This document shows positions 1 through 11,711 of a DNA stretch of 43,440 nucleotides, one piece after another. The notes beneath the pieces were generated by a model. It was not told where the DNA came from and did no database searches. It saw nothing but the letters and a program-made list of their open reading frames with translations. Numbering within the stretch: position 1 is the first letter of the stretch; every line of letters begins with the position of its first letter. The stretch spans positions 1 through 43,440 of the IMG/VR virus record IMGVR_UViG_3300044695_004426; one strand, given 5' to 3'. The position numbers and the translations under genes were made by a program. Origin of the DNA: a virus.

Positions 1-1
1 C

Positions 2-199
2 GACGTGTTGCGTCGGGACGCCGGCGACGCTGTTGAGTTCTACCGGTGGGGTGACTTTGACGACTTGGAGGATGTGGTGGCCGGGTTGTTGGCGGATAAG
101 GGGCGGCGTGACGGGTTGCGGGAGGCGGGTCGGGTGTGGTGTCGGGAACGGCATCTGTACCGGCATCGGGTCCGCACGTTGTTGGAGGCGGTGCTGTGA
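2..199 (+). CDS. glycosyltransferase, C-terminal end (partial)
   Basis: Only the last 66 or so codons are in the window; the frame is open to the left edge, so the start is missing. The visible part contains a pattern like VVAGLLADKGRRDGLREAG followed by HLYRHRVRTLLEAVL. This resembles the end of GT-B glycosyltransferases of the Glyco_trans_1_2 type, where a helix that polls the chain length and an H-x-Y-x-H-R stretch close the protein. The next genes are also sugar-transfer enzymes, which supports the call. The family is inferred from a short C-terminal tail, so the donor and acceptor cannot be told. Confidence 0.55.
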   Translation, partial: DVLRRDAGDAVEFYRWGDFDDLEDVVAGLLADKGRRDGLREAGRVWCRERHLYRHRVRTLLEAVL

Positions 200-230
200 C
201 GGTCGGGGTCACGTCGCTGGGTGGTGAACT

Positions 231-1238
231 GTGACGTTCGGGATGCTGGTTCGTGACGATCGCGGCGGACTCGGTAACCTCACCCTCGAGGCATGGTCCA
301 ACCTGAAACCCGACCTAACCGTCGTCGTTCAGTCCCGACCGTGCCGAGGCGAACCACGCCCCGACGTGTTCACCGCCGACTGGACAACAACCGTTCACGT
401 TCCGAACCCGATCCCGGACCAATGGTGGATCACGAACGCCGGAGCGGTGGACGTGTGGTGGACCGCCGAAACCTGGTACTCCAACATCGCTGAACAGGCG
501 ATCCGTGACGCCGGATCCCGGTCGGTGCTGTATGTCATGCCCGAGTTGTTTCGGTCGTCCAACGCCGACGACTTGTGGAACCCGACTGGTTACCTGACGC
601 AGTCGTTACCGGCGAGGACACAAACGGTGGAATGGCCTACAACGCTGCCGGACACATGGCACCTACGGTCTGAGATTCGACGTGTCGTTCATGTGTCGTC
701 GGGTGCCCGCGGTGATCGGAACGGGACCGGCGAGTTCGTGGAGGCGTTGCGGCTGGTGGAATCGGACCTCGAGGTCGTCGTTCACCACCCGGACCGGTTG
801 CCTCGGTTGCCTCGCCGTTGGACTGAACGTGTCGGATCCGGTGTGTCCGTAACGGTGCAGGACGCCTATGTGGACGATCTGACCGGGTTGTACCGGTGGG
901 CGGATCTGCTGGTCATGCCTCGCCGTTACGCTGGTTTGAGCTTGCCGGTGTTGGAAGCGGCGGCGACCGGGTGTGTGGTTCTCATGTCGGACACCGAACC
1001 GCAAACCGGGTGGCCTGTGGTGTTGTGCCCGTCTGTTCCCGGTGACCCCGAGTTCCCGGTCGGTCATCCGACACCGACCGTTCGGTGTGTCCCGCCGGTG
1101 TTGGCGGCGATGATCGACTCACTTGCCGGGTTGGACTCGTTGAGTGTTGCCCGGTTGTCGGAACGTTCCCGTGTGTGGTCGGAGGGTCGATCGTGGCAGG
1201 TGTTGGGTTCGGTGTGGCGGGATCTGTTGTGCGCCTGA
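231..1238 (+). CDS. GT-B glycosyltransferase (GT4-like)
   Basis: A 335-residue protein starting at GTG 231. The C-terminal half has the signature of retaining GT4-type enzymes: LYRWADLLVMP followed by YAGLSLPVLEAAATGC, where a glutamate contacts the nucleotide-sugar donor. The N-terminal half begins with a G-rich loop (DDRGGLGNLTLEAW), as expected for the acceptor domain. Its stop overlaps the GTG start of the following methyltransferase, so the two are translationally coupled. It lies in a four-gene sugar-modification cassette directly upstream of the tail-fibre genes. The likely target is a virion or host-surface glycan; the sugar is unknown. Confidence 0.75.
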   Translation: MTFGMLVRDDRGGLGNLTLEAWSNLKPDLTVVVQSRPCRGEPRPDVFTADWTTTVHVPNPIPDQWWITNAGAVDVWWTAETWYSNIAEQAIRDAGSRSVLYVMPELFRSSNADDLWNPTGYLTQSLPARTQTVEWPTTLPDTWHLRSEIRRVVHVSSGARGDRNGTGEFVEALRLVESDLEVVVHHPDRLPRLPRRWTERVGSGVSVTVQDAYVDDLTGLYRWADLLVMPRRYAGLSLPVLEAAATGCVVLMSDTEPQTGWPVVLCPSVPGDPEFPVGHPTPTVRCVPPVLAAMIDSLAGLDSLSVARLSERSRVWSEGRSWQVLGSVWRDLLCA

Positions 1239-1678
1239 ACTTGGGTTGTGGCGGTCGGATCATGGACGGGTTCGTGAACTGTGATCTTCACCCGTTGCCC
1301 GGTGTGGACCAGGTTATGAACCTCGATGTGTTTCCGTGGCCGTTTGACGACGAGTCGGTGTCACAGATCGTGGCGTCCCATGTGTTCGAGCATGTCGCCT
1401 ATCCGGTGGAGTTCGTGTTGGAGTGTTGGCGTGTGTTGCGACCTGGTGGGCGACTAACGATCCAATGTCCGCATTACACCTCGGAGAACGCGTTCACCGA
1501 TCCAACTCATGTCCGGTTCGTGACGGACCGCACGTTCGACTATTGGTGTCAGGGTGAGGACCTGAACGGTCCGCTTGGGGCACAGTTCCTCGGTGACGTG
1601 TTCCAGTTTCGGAAGCGTAAGGTTCGGCGGATCGGTGGTGACGTTGTGTTCCTGTTGGAGCGGTTACCGCTGTCGTGA
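1229..1678 (+). CDS. class I SAM-dependent methyltransferase
   Basis: About 149 residues from GTG 1229, which overlaps the previous stop. An upstream in-frame start at 1085 would lie deep inside the glycosyltransferase and is not needed. Motif I is RLNLGCGG at the very N-terminus, then an acidic residue (NCDLHP), motif IV-like FEHVAYP and post-motif FVLECWRVLRPGGRLTIQCP. This is the compact Methyltransf_11 layout common in polysaccharide clusters. In this cassette it probably methylates a sugar put on by the adjacent glycosyltransferases; that role is inferred from context. Confidence 0.75.
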   Translation: MRLNLGCGGRIMDGFVNCDLHPLPGVDQVMNLDVFPWPFDDESVSQIVASHVFEHVAYPVEFVLECWRVLRPGGRLTIQCPHYTSENAFTDPTHVRFVTDRTFDYWCQGEDLNGPLGAQFLGDVFQFRKRKVRRIGGDVVFLLERLPLS

Positions 1679-2655
1679 CTCGTGTTCATGTGGTGGCGTC
1701 GTTCAGGCATTACGCCGAACACCTTGCACCGATCTGGCGGGAACTTCCCGACGACGTTCGGGGTGTGTTCATGGTGGACTCGGTGCGGTTAGAAACCGAG
1801 ATGCGGGCGCAAGGCGTGGACGCTGTGGCACCACGACGAGGCGGTGGACGACTGATCCCGGAACGGGACCCGGTCATGGTGGCAGGGTTCAGGGATCTCG
1901 GTTGGTGCCGTGACCGTCCGGTGTGTCTTGTCGAGCATGGTGCGGGGCAAACGTATTCGGACACGGTGGGAGGTTCTTACGCTGGGGGTCGTGGCCGGGA
2001 CCGGATCGGGTTGTTTCTTGTCCCGAACGGTGAGGTCCGTGACGCCAACCTGGTTCGGTATCCGTCGGCTCGTGTCGCCGTGGTGGGGTGTCCTCGGTTG
2101 GATGATCTGTTAGCGGTGCGTGTTGGTGGCGGTCCGGTCGGCGTGACGTTTCATTGGGCGTGTCAGGTGTCTACCGAGGCGGGAACTGCCCGTGGCGAAT
2201 GGTGGGATCAGGTCGAACGGTTGGTGAGCTTCGGGGTGGACGTGTTGGGGCATGGTCATCCTCGAGACTGGCGGAACGCTGAACTGCGGTGGCGTAAGTT
2301 GGGGGTCCCGTCGGAGATACGTTGGGATCGAGTGGTGTCCACGGTGTCGGTACTGGTTGCCGATAACTCGTCGGTCATGTTTGAGGCTGCGGCGTTAGGT
2401 GTTCCGGTGGTGGTGTTGAACTCGGACGGGTGGCGCAAGGACGTGGAACACGGTCGCCGGTTCTGGCGGGATCATCGGCTCGGTCCGGTGTTGTGGCCCG
2501 GCGACGATCTTGTGGACGGGATCGGTAGGGCGGTAGCAGGTGAGAACAGTACGGAACGGGAACAGGCGGTGAGGCGTGTGTACGAGGTTCCGCCGAGTCT
2601 GAATCGTCGGTCGTCCAAGTTGGCGGCACGGGAGGTTATGTCGTGGGCGTTGTGA
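1675..2655 (+). CDS. TagB/TagF-like glycero(phospho)transferase or glycosyltransferase
   Basis: 326 residues from GTG 1675, overlapping the methyltransferase stop. The segment VSVLVADNSSVMFEAAALG, followed by PVVVLN, is the donor-binding region of the CDP-glycerol glycerophosphotransferase superfamily (GT-B fold; TagB, TagF and relatives). Upstream VEHGAGQTYSD matches the family's HG-x-G loop, and GHGHPRD lies between the two domains. In bacteria this superfamily makes wall teichoic acid and other phosphopolyols; here it is probably the last sugar or polyol transfer step of the cassette. It could equally be a plain glycosyltransferase with this fold. Confidence 0.6.
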   Translation: MTRVHVVASFRHYAEHLAPIWRELPDDVRGVFMVDSVRLETEMRAQGVDAVAPRRGGGRLIPERDPVMVAGFRDLGWCRDRPVCLVEHGAGQTYSDTVGGSYAGGRGRDRIGLFLVPNGEVRDANLVRYPSARVAVVGCPRLDDLLAVRVGGGPVGVTFHWACQVSTEAGTARGEWWDQVERLVSFGVDVLGHGHPRDWRNAELRWRKLGVPSEIRWDRVVSTVSVLVADNSSVMFEAAALGVPVVVLNSDGWRKDVEHGRRFWRDHRLGPVLWPGDDLVDGIGRAVAGENSTEREQAVRRVYEVPPSLNRRSSKLAAREVMSWAL

Positions 2656-2927
2656 GCGGTGTCGTCGTGGACGGGTTGGCGATCTATCGGGTTGCCCGGT
2701 TGGTGGCCCGTGACCGGATCTCCGAACCGGTTCGGGAGTGGGTGGAGGACCGGTCCGAGTTGTGGGGTGACGGTGTGTCGTGTGTGTGGTGCGTCGGCGT
2801 GTGGGTCGCTGCCGGGTCTGTTCTGTTTCCTCGAGGGTGGCGTCGGGTTCGTCCGGTGTTGGCGGCGGCGACGGTGGCTGGTGTGGTTGGTGCGGTGGTG
2901 GACCTGGTGGATTCCCGCACCGGTTAG
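2643..2927 (+). CDS. DUF1360-like small membrane protein
   Basis: 94 residues from GTG 2643, overlapping the previous gene. Near the N-terminus it reads AIYRVARLVARDRISEPVREW, followed by a CxxC pair (CVWC, residues 47-50) and VGVWVAAGSVLF, then a second hydrophobic stretch near residues 71-89. The order R-L-x-x-D-x-I-x-E-P-x-R followed by C-x-x-C-x-G-x-W is the hallmark of the DUF1360 family, found in actinophages and Bacillus, whose function is unknown. The Cys pair could bind metal or form a disulfide. Confidence 0.6.
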   Translation: MGVVSGVVVDGLAIYRVARLVARDRISEPVREWVEDRSELWGDGVSCVWCVGVWVAAGSVLFPRGWRRVRPVLAAATVAGVVGAVVDLVDSRTG

Positions 2928-2954
2928 GTGTTCACGTTTCCGATGGTCTAACAT
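2926..2954 (+). promoter_or_regulatory. weak member of the phage promoter family
   Basis: A candidate -35 AGGTGT at 2926-2931, a 17-base spacer containing GTTTCCGATGGTC, and -10 TAACAT at 2949-2954. The spacer core TTTCC-x-x-TGGTCTA is shared with the stronger promoters at 13125, 29544 and 35178. The next gene starts about 35 bases downstream. The -35 is poor, so activity is uncertain. Confidence 0.4.
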
Positions 2955-2988
2955 GCCGGTTGGTATTCGTAGACACGGGAGGTTACCG

Positions 2989-3195
2989 GTGCCAGTTTCG
3001 TTGGATGTTGTGGAGCGTTTGTCGTCGGCGTGGTATGACGCCCCGGACGGGTCGTGCGACGACGGTTGTGTTCGTCGTGCCGAGGACGCCGGGTTGGATT
3101 CTGACGCCGAGGTGGTGTGCGACTGCGACGAGGTTGCTGCCGAGGTTGAACGTGACCGGTTGGAGTCGTTGGCTGAGAGTGGGGGTGACTGGTGA
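2989..3195 (+). CDS. small acidic Cys-containing protein, unknown
   Basis: 68 residues from GTG 2989, chosen because GGGAGG lies at 2978-2983 just upstream. The longer in-frame ORF from 2659 overlaps the preceding gene almost completely. The protein is rich in Asp and Glu and has two Cys pairs (CDDGC, then CDC). No family is recognised. It ends in a TGA overlapping the next GTG. The promoter-like element at 2926 and its leader fit transcription starting just upstream. Confidence 0.55.
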   Translation: MPVSLDVVERLSSAWYDAPDGSCDDGCVRRAEDAGLDSDAEVVCDCDEVAAEVERDRLESLAESGGDW

Positions 3196-3398
3196 ACGCT
3201 GAGGAACGTGCTGCTTATCATCGGGCGTGGCGTGCGAAGCGTGGTGCCCGGACTGGTCGTCGTGGTCCTGAACCGTCGGCTGCGTGTGGGACTCGGTCGG
3301 GTCGTAACCGGCATTATCGGGAGGGGACCCCGGTGTGTGAGGCGTGTCGGCAGGCTGAACGTGATTACAAACAACGGTTGAGATCTCTTCGGTCGTGA
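3192..3398 (+). CDS. small basic protein with partial zinc-finger pattern
   Basis: 68 residues, GTG 3192 overlapping the previous stop. It is strongly basic. The second half, CGTRSGRNRHYREGTPVC followed by EACRQAERDYKQ, is a pattern seen in many small actinophage and actinobacterial proteins: C-G-T-x-x-G-x-x-R-H-x-R-x-G-x-x-x-C-x-x-C. The three cysteines plus a histidine could form a zinc site, suggesting nucleic-acid binding. The function is unknown. Confidence 0.6.
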   Translation: MNAEERAAYHRAWRAKRGARTGRRGPEPSAACGTRSGRNRHYREGTPVCEACRQAERDYKQRLRSLRS

Positions 3399-3422
3399 CG
3401 GTGGTGCTGCTACTCTGAGCGG

Positions 3423-3751
3423 GTGCCTGCCCGCCGTGACCTGAACGCCTATCAGGGCGACGACTTTGTCCACGAGGTTCGTTTCGTGGACTCTGACGGT
3501 GACCCTGTGTCCGCTGTTGGACGCACGTTTGCGTCGCAGGTTCGCCGGCGTTGGTCCGACACCACAGTTGAGGCGTCGTTCTCGGTGGACACGTCGAACG
3601 CTGCGAACGGTGTGGTGGTGTTCACGTTGTCGGCTGCGACGACCACGGGCCTCGAGCCGGGTGAGTACCGGTACGATCTGCAACAAACCGAGGCGGGTCG
3701 GCGTCTGACGTTGCTTCGAGGCAAGTTTGTGGTTCCGGGTGAGATCACACG

Positions 3752-3755
<4 letters not shown>
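3423..3755 (+). CDS. BppU-N-like phage baseplate/fibre-associated protein
   Basis: 110 residues from GTG 3423. It begins with a [17 protein letters not shown] stretch and continues [11 protein letters not shown] and [12 protein letters not shown]. This beta-rich arrangement (a dimension-like 'polarised' N-domain, then a strand ending in KFVV) resembles the N-terminal domain of phage baseplate upper proteins that anchor receptor-binding proteins. It sits immediately before the collagen-like fibre and overlaps its start by 4 bases, so the two are probably made and assembled together. The assignment rests on pattern and position. Confidence 0.5.
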
Positions 3756-6930
<3,175 letters not shown>

Positions 6931-6934
<4 letters not shown>

Positions 6935-7182
6935 CCGGCGTAGTTGTGTACGGGCTGGGAGGCCATAACGACTCGTTGCCGAACAACAACATCGTTGAGG
7001 CATACGAGACTGCGGAAACAGGACCGCCGCCGCTGGAGCCTGTTGGTGCGCTCGCCACGCTCCTCGCCGTTACCGAAGTTGTGACCGTGCAAGACGCTGC
7101 CAACGCTGTCGGGTTGGACCCGCAAGCACTCATCGACGAGGCCGAAGCATGGGCCGAGTTCACTACCGACCAGGTGCCCTAG
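6931..7182 (+). CDS. small fibre-associated protein, unknown
   Basis: 83 residues, GTG 6931 with GGAGAG just upstream, overlapping the fibre stop. The second half, [19 protein letters not shown] followed by ALIDEAEAW, looks like a short helical module of HTH type, and the first half is flexible. The family is not recognised. Coupling to the fibre suggests a chaperone, a fibre-linked structural role or a short tail component. Confidence 0.55.
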
Positions 7183-7200
7183 TGTTTCCCGTGACCCTCC

Positions 7201-7226
7201 GGCGTGAAACAATGACCGTTCACGCC
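7201..7226 (+). terminator. hairpin between fibre and portal genes
   Basis: GGCGTGAA at 7201-7208 pairs perfectly with TTCACGCC at 7219-7226 across a 10-base loop, in the 61-base gap between the fibre module and the portal gene. It is followed by TCCCGATAGG rather than a run of T, so it may be a weak or factor-dependent terminator, or an RNA-stability hairpin just before the portal ribosome site. Confidence 0.45.
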
Positions 7227-7243
7227 TCCCGATAGGAGATCCG

Positions 7244-9793
7244 TTGCCGTCACGTTTCACCGCTCCCACGTCACGCCCCAACCGTCCCGCCCGTCGTGCG
7301 GTGACGGCATCCGCCCGTGTCCTCGAACTCACACCACGCCCCGATGCGCGACAAACAACGATCCCGGCGTGGCAGGAACAGGCGTGGACGTTCTTCGATC
7401 AGATCGGAGAGGTCCGGTACGGTGCCCGGTACTACGGCAACAGTTTGTCCCGGTTGCGGTTGTTTGTCGGGTGGCGTGAATCGGCGTCCGAACCGGTTGT
7501 CCCGATCGACCCCGAAGATCCACCAACCGGACTGCCTCGAGATCAGTACCTGCTGGCTCAGTCCGTAATCGCCCGACTTCACTCCACCGACGGGTCCGTG
7601 TCTGAGCTGCTGCGTGCGTTCGGTGTGAACCTGTTCGTGTCCGGTGAGGGATACCTGGTCGGGCGGATCGATCCTGAAACTGGTCGGGAACGGTGGGATT
7701 ACCTGTCTGTTTCGCAGGTGGTGTGGCAGGAGTCCCGTTGGAAACTTCGTGAGTCTGCGGGGGACACACCGGACCGGTTCGTGTCGTTAGACCCTGAACA
7801 GGACGTGGTGATCCGGGTGTGGCAGCCTCACCCACGGTTCGCTAATGAGGCGGACGCACCGATGCGGGCTGTGCTTACGGTCTGCGAAGAGTTGTTGTTG
7901 TTGTCTCAGAACGTGCGGGCGTCTGCTCTGTCACGGATCCCTGCCGGTATTCTTGTGATCCCGGACACGGCACTCGAGGGCGGTCCTGACGACTTGGATT
8001 CGTCGGGTGTGGATGGTGCGTCACGAGCCGACCGAACCATGTCCGACCTTGTGGATCACTTCATTACACCTATCTCGGATCCGGGTTCGGCGTCGGCGGT
8101 GGTTCCGTACCTGTTGGCGTTGGATCCTGCCGATGTGGACAAGGTGAAACTTATTGAAACGTCACGGTCGGTGGACGAGGTCGCCGCCGCCCAGCGTGCC
8201 GAACTGTTGGTGCGGTTAGCGAACGGTGTGGACCTGCCACCCGAGGTCCTGACCGGTATCTCGAACACGAACCATTGGAACGCGTGGCTCATTGACGAGC
8301 AGAGTTTCCGGTGTCACATGGCACCAGCGGCGCAACTGTTCTGTTCGGCGCTAACTGAGGGTCTGGTGTGGCCGACGATCTCGGCGTCTGGTCTGACACC
8401 GGATCCTCGTCTGGTTGTCGGGTTCGACGCCGCCGACCTGGTTGGTCACCCTGACCGGAAAGAGAACGCTAAGGACGGTCATACAGCGTTCGTGATCTCT
8501 GACGAGTCTTACCGTCGGGCGCTTGGGTTCGGTGATGAGGACGCACCGGATGAGGACGAGTATCGCCGTCGGGTGGCTCGGGCGCAGGGTACGCAGGCGT
8601 TGGCTCCGGTCGCGGTGGGTGAGATCGACTCGGTTGTTGAGTCGTTGCGGGTCGCTACTGGTCAGATCGCCGCGGGTGAGACTGAGGGTGCCGAGGGTGC
8701 CGAGGTGGTGGTCGATCAGTCCGGGTCGGGTGACGAACCGTCCGAGGTTGTGACGGGTCCACCACCGGAACCTGTGGTGGCGGCTGGAACGCCTGACGCC
8801 GACCGGTTCGGTGACCTGGTCGGGAAGATCGACCGTGCGTTGGTGGACCGGTTGGAGGCGTTGGCGTCGGCGTCGTTGCGTCGTGCGTTGGAACGGGCCG
8901 GTGCCCGGTTGCGGTCCCGTGTGTCCCGTAATCAGGATCTCAAACCGATGCTGGCCGAGACTGGTAACAGCGATCTGCCGTCCCTGTTGGGACGTGACGC
9001 CATCGTCGCTGCCGGTCTAACCGACGAGGATCTGTTGGACGGGACGGGCGATGACCTCGAGGACGAGTACCTGGCACTCGTCGGGTTGGCGCAGAAACGG
9101 ATCCGTACCTATCTGCGTGACGGTTTCGGGTTGGGTGAGTCGGAACTGGCAGCGTTGGAACTGAAACAGGAACAGGACCGGATCGCTGGTTGGGGTGTGT
9201 TGTCTGCTGGTTTGACGGCGTTGGCGACCTCGTTGTTGTACGACCCGCGACCGGGTCGGGGTGTGGATGCTGTCGGTGAGTTCGATCCGACGAGTCGTGT
9301 TCCGGGTGTGTTGGTTCGGGATACGTTGGTGACTGCTGGTGGCGGTGAGGTTGGTCCGTCGTCGTCGCCGGGTGAATCACCGTTGTCGCCTGTTGGTGTT
9401 CGCCCTGCCGGTACTGAACCGGGTGTGGTGGACGGTGCCGGTCCTGCCGCTGCCCCGTCGGTCCAGCCGACCTCGTCGGGTTTAGTGGGTGGTGGTGCGA
9501 CTGTTCGTGAGGCGGCGGCACGGGTCGGGTTGGCTCAGGTCGGGTTCGTGTGGGATTACGGCAACGCGTTACGGGCCACGTTCGAGCCTCACTTCGAGTT
9601 GGACGGCGAACGGTTCTCAGGGTTTGACGATCCGGCGTTGGAGAACCTGAACGACTGGCCGGCGACCCCGTTCCTGTATCCCGGTGACCATGACGGGTGT
9701 TTGTGTGTAGAACGCCCCATCTTCCGTGCGGTGGTTGTGTCCGGTGAGGTGGACGAGGACGACACGGAGGACGACGATGCCGAGGGTGCCTGA
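7244..9793 (+). CDS. portal protein fused to a MuF-like C-terminal domain
   Basis: 849 residues from TTG 7244, with AGGAGA at 7235-7240. The first 500 or so residues form an actinophage-type portal: WTFFDQIGEVRYGARYYGNSLSR, an RIxPETGRERWDYL turn, and a long helical stem. After a variable acidic linker, a helical stretch (about 520-640) leads to a low-complexity Gly/Pro-rich region. The C-terminus (about 765-830) reads FVWDYGNALRATFEPHFELDG and ends FLYPGDHDGCLC, the terminal module of Mu gpF/SPP1 gp7-type head morphogenesis proteins. The twelve portals form the DNA entry vertex; the MuF part is normally a separate protein packaged in the head. Confidence 0.85.
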   Translation: MPSRFTAPTSRPNRPARRAVTASARVLELTPRPDARQTTIPAWQEQAWTFFDQIGEVRYGARYYGNSLSRLRLFVGWRESASEPVVPIDPEDPPTGLPRDQYLLAQSVIARLHSTDGSVSELLRAFGVNLFVSGEGYLVGRIDPETGRERWDYLSVSQVVWQESRWKLRESAGDTPDRFVSLDPEQDVVIRVWQPHPRFANEADAPMRAVLTVCEELLLLSQNVRASALSRIPAGILVIPDTALEGGPDDLDSSGVDGASRADRTMSDLVDHFITPISDPGSASAVVPYLLALDPADVDKVKLIETSRSVDEVAAAQRAELLVRLANGVDLPPEVLTGISNTNHWNAWLIDEQSFRCHMAPAAQLFCSALTEGLVWPTISASGLTPDPRLVVGFDAADLVGHPDRKENAKDGHTAFVISDESYRRALGFGDEDAPDEDEYRRRVARAQGTQALAPVAVGEIDSVVESLRVATGQIAAGETEGAEGAEVVVDQSGSGDEPSEVVTGPPPEPVVAAGTPDADRFGDLVGKIDRALVDRLEALASASLRRALERAGARLRSRVSRNQDLKPMLAETGNSDLPSLLGRDAIVAAGLTDEDLLDGTGDDLEDEYLALVGLAQKRIRTYLRDGFGLGESELAALELKQEQDRIAGWGVLSAGLTALATSLLYDPRPGRGVDAVGEFDPTSRVPGVLVRDTLVTAGGGEVGPSSSPGESPLSPVGVRPAGTEPGVVDGAGPAAAPSVQPTSSGLVGGGATVREAAARVGLAQVGFVWDYGNALRATFEPHFELDGERFSGFDDPALENLNDWPATPFLYPGDHDGCLCVERPIFRAVVVSGEVDEDDTEDDDAEGA

Positions 9794-11465
9794 GTTCATG
9801 CGCGAGAACGCTGCTCGAGGTTTGCGTTTCCATGCGGACGGCAAGTCCGGTGACGTGACTCCGCAGACGGTTCGTGAGGCCCGTCAGATGGCGGAACAGG
9901 GCGACGTGCCGGACAACAAACCGGTTCGGATGGCGGCGTGGTTTGCTCGCCACATGGCAGACTTGGACGGTGCGCCGGATTCGGACTCGCCGGACTTTCC
10001 GTCGCGAGGCCAGGTCGCTCACCTATTGTGGGGCGGTGGTGTGACACGGGAGGTGTCGGAACGGGCGCAGGCGTGGGCGGAACGTACCGTCCGCCAACAG
10101 GAACGGGAGGCGTCCGTCATGGGCGACAAACCTAACGATGAAGAGGTAACCGACATGGACGACATGCCGGGTGTTGTGGACGTGTCGGACGACGAGTCGG
10201 ACGAGATCGTGGAGGAAGAGGTTCCGGTCGGTGAGCTTCCTACCCGTGCCGTTATGGTTGTGGCCACGGAGGGTGAGGTAACTGCCGACGGTCGTGTTGC
10301 TGACGTGGGCGGGTTGTCGTGGCGTGAACCGCCGTTGTCTTTGACGGTGAACCATGACCCGGATCAGAGGGTCGGACGGTTGGATGTGTTCGCCCGTGTG
10401 TCGTCCGCTGAGGGTTTGACGGTGGACAACTTCGAGGATCGGGTGGCCGACTCGACTGGTGGTCCGATCATTGTTGCGCTCGCCACCCTGAACCTAGACA
10501 CGGATCTCGGTCGTGAGGTCGCCGGCGAGATTCGGGACGGGTTCCTAACTGGTGTGTCAATGGAGGTTGGGGACGAGGTCATCGAGTACGACGAGGACGG
10601 GATTCTCCATCTGATCGAGGGTCGGATCGGTGCCGTGTCGGTGGTGGTGTTCCAAGCGATCGAAACTGCTCGGGTTGTTGAGGTGGCGTCTGCCCATGTG
10701 TGGAAGCCTGCGCCACGCCTCGTGTCTGTTCCGGCGTTGGTTGCGGCGTCTGTTCCTGACGTTCCTCCGACTGAGTGGTTCACCGATCCGGGTTTCGAGT
10801 CGGGAACTCCGCTAACGGTGGACGACGACGGACGGATCTTCGGTCATCTTGCGTTGTGGGATACCTGCCACACGGGTCGCCCTGAGGGTGTGTGTGTGGT
10901 CGCTCCGAGGTCACCGTCCGGTTATGCGTACTACCGGACTGGTTACGTTCGGACGTTGTCTGCGGACGGTTCTTCGGTGGACGTTCCGTGCGGGTCGGTG
11001 ACGATGGCGACGGGTCACGCTTCGACCCGACCTGGTGTGTCGGCGGCTGCGGCGATCGCCCATTACGAACACACCGGTCATGCGGTGGCCGACGTTGCAG
11101 CGGGTGAGGACGAGTTCGGTGTGTGGGTGGCCGGGTCCTTGCGTCCGTCCGTGTCGGAGGCCGACGTTCGTGAGTTGCGTGGTGCGTCGTTGTCGGGTGA
11201 CTGGCGTTCGATCGGTGGGAACCTTGAACTGGTTGCTGCGTTGGCGGTGAACGTGCCCGGTTTCCCGGTGCCTCGAGTTCAGGCTGGCTTGGCGGCGTCC
11301 GGTGTTCAGACCGCCCTCGTTGCCGCAGGGACCGTTACGGACGGGTGCGGGTGTGGTGACACCGACCCGGCGTTAGAACGCCGTCTGCGGCGCTTGGAGG
11401 CGGTCGTGGAGGCCCTCGGTTTGTCCGATGAAGCGGTGAACAGGTTGGCGGCACGGATCGGCTGA
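9777..11465 (+). CDS. capsid maturation protease
   Basis: 562 residues from ATG 9777 (GGAGG at 9765-9769), overlapping the portal by 17 bases. The N-terminal 110 residues carry the actinophage module GLRFHADGKSGDVTPQTVRE ending GQVAHLLWGGG. An acidic linker follows, then an S78-like protease region with candidate His193 (VNHDPDQRVGR) and Ser261 (FLTGVSMEVGDE). The C-terminal half (about 340-510: FGHLALWDTCHTG, SLSGDWRSIGG) is a second domain common in actinophage proteases, and a coiled coil ends the protein. It would cleave scaffold and capsid N-termini in the procapsid. An alternative internal start may exist at 10119. Confidence 0.8.
   Translation: MPRVPEFMRENAARGLRFHADGKSGDVTPQTVREARQMAEQGDVPDNKPVRMAAWFARHMADLDGAPDSDSPDFPSRGQVAHLLWGGGVTREVSERAQAWAERTVRQQEREASVMGDKPNDEEVTDMDDMPGVVDVSDDESDEIVEEEVPVGELPTRAVMVVATEGEVTADGRVADVGGLSWREPPLSLTVNHDPDQRVGRLDVFARVSSAEGLTVDNFEDRVADSTGGPIIVALATLNLDTDLGREVAGEIRDGFLTGVSMEVGDEVIEYDEDGILHLIEGRIGAVSVVVFQAIETARVVEVASAHVWKPAPRLVSVPALVAASVPDVPPTEWFTDPGFESGTPLTVDDDGRIFGHLALWDTCHTGRPEGVCVVAPRSPSGYAYYRTGYVRTLSADGSSVDVPCGSVTMATGHASTRPGVSAAAAIAHYEHTGHAVADVAAGEDEFGVWVAGSLRPSVSEADVRELRGASLSGDWRSIGGNLELVAALAVNVPGFPVPRVQAGLAASGVQTALVAAGTVTDGCGCGDTDPALERRLRRLEAVVEALGLSDEAVNRLAARIG
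10105..10121 (+). promoter_or_regulatory. candidate internal ribosome site in the protease gene
   Basis: GGGAGG at 10105-10110 lies 8 bases before an in-frame ATG at 10119. The site falls exactly between the N-terminal LLWGG module and the protease domain, so it could yield a shorter 448-residue protease lacking the N-terminal module. This is seen in sequence only; use is unproven. Confidence 0.4.
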
Positions 11466-11468
11466 TTC

Positions 11469-11711
11469 ATGCGCCTATCGGATCGTCCAACGTCCCGGCG
11501 TCGTGGTCGGGTGTCCTCAGTCGATCGGTTACCTGCCGACATACTCGATCAGTTGGTGGAAGCTCGCCGGTCCGGCTCTCATTCGGTGAACGACATGGTG
11601 GACTGGTTACACAGCGACCCTGACCACACGGACCCTGTGTTCCAACAGGTGACGGCGTCGGCGTTGGCGCAATGGTTCGCCGCTCGGGGGCATCGTGTCG
11701 GGTCTGTCTGA
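11469..11711 (+). CDS. Mu gp27-like (DUF3486-like) small protein
   Basis: 80 residues from ATG 11469, three bases after the protease stop. The core SSVDRLPADILDQLVEAR, the SVNDMVDWL stretch, and a final helix ending ALAQWFAARG fit the DUF3486 family of Mu gp27-type proteins: an S-S-x-D-x-L-P opener, a helix, then an aromatic-rich helix. In Mu this protein is proposed as the small terminase subunit. A separate HTH small-terminase candidate at 41917 adjoins the large subunit, so this copy may have another DNA- or head-related job. Confidence 0.5.
   Translation: MRLSDRPTSRRRGRVSSVDRLPADILDQLVEARRSGSHSVNDMVDWLHSDPDHTDPVFQQVTASALAQWFAARGHRVGSV

Noticed and set aside
3390-3422. Promoter for the fibre genes at TACTCT
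   Set aside because: The -10-like hexamer has no acceptable -35 at 16-18 bases.
8940-10022. Minus-strand frame of 360 codons over portal and protease
   Set aside because: No recognisable domain; shadow of two clear genes.
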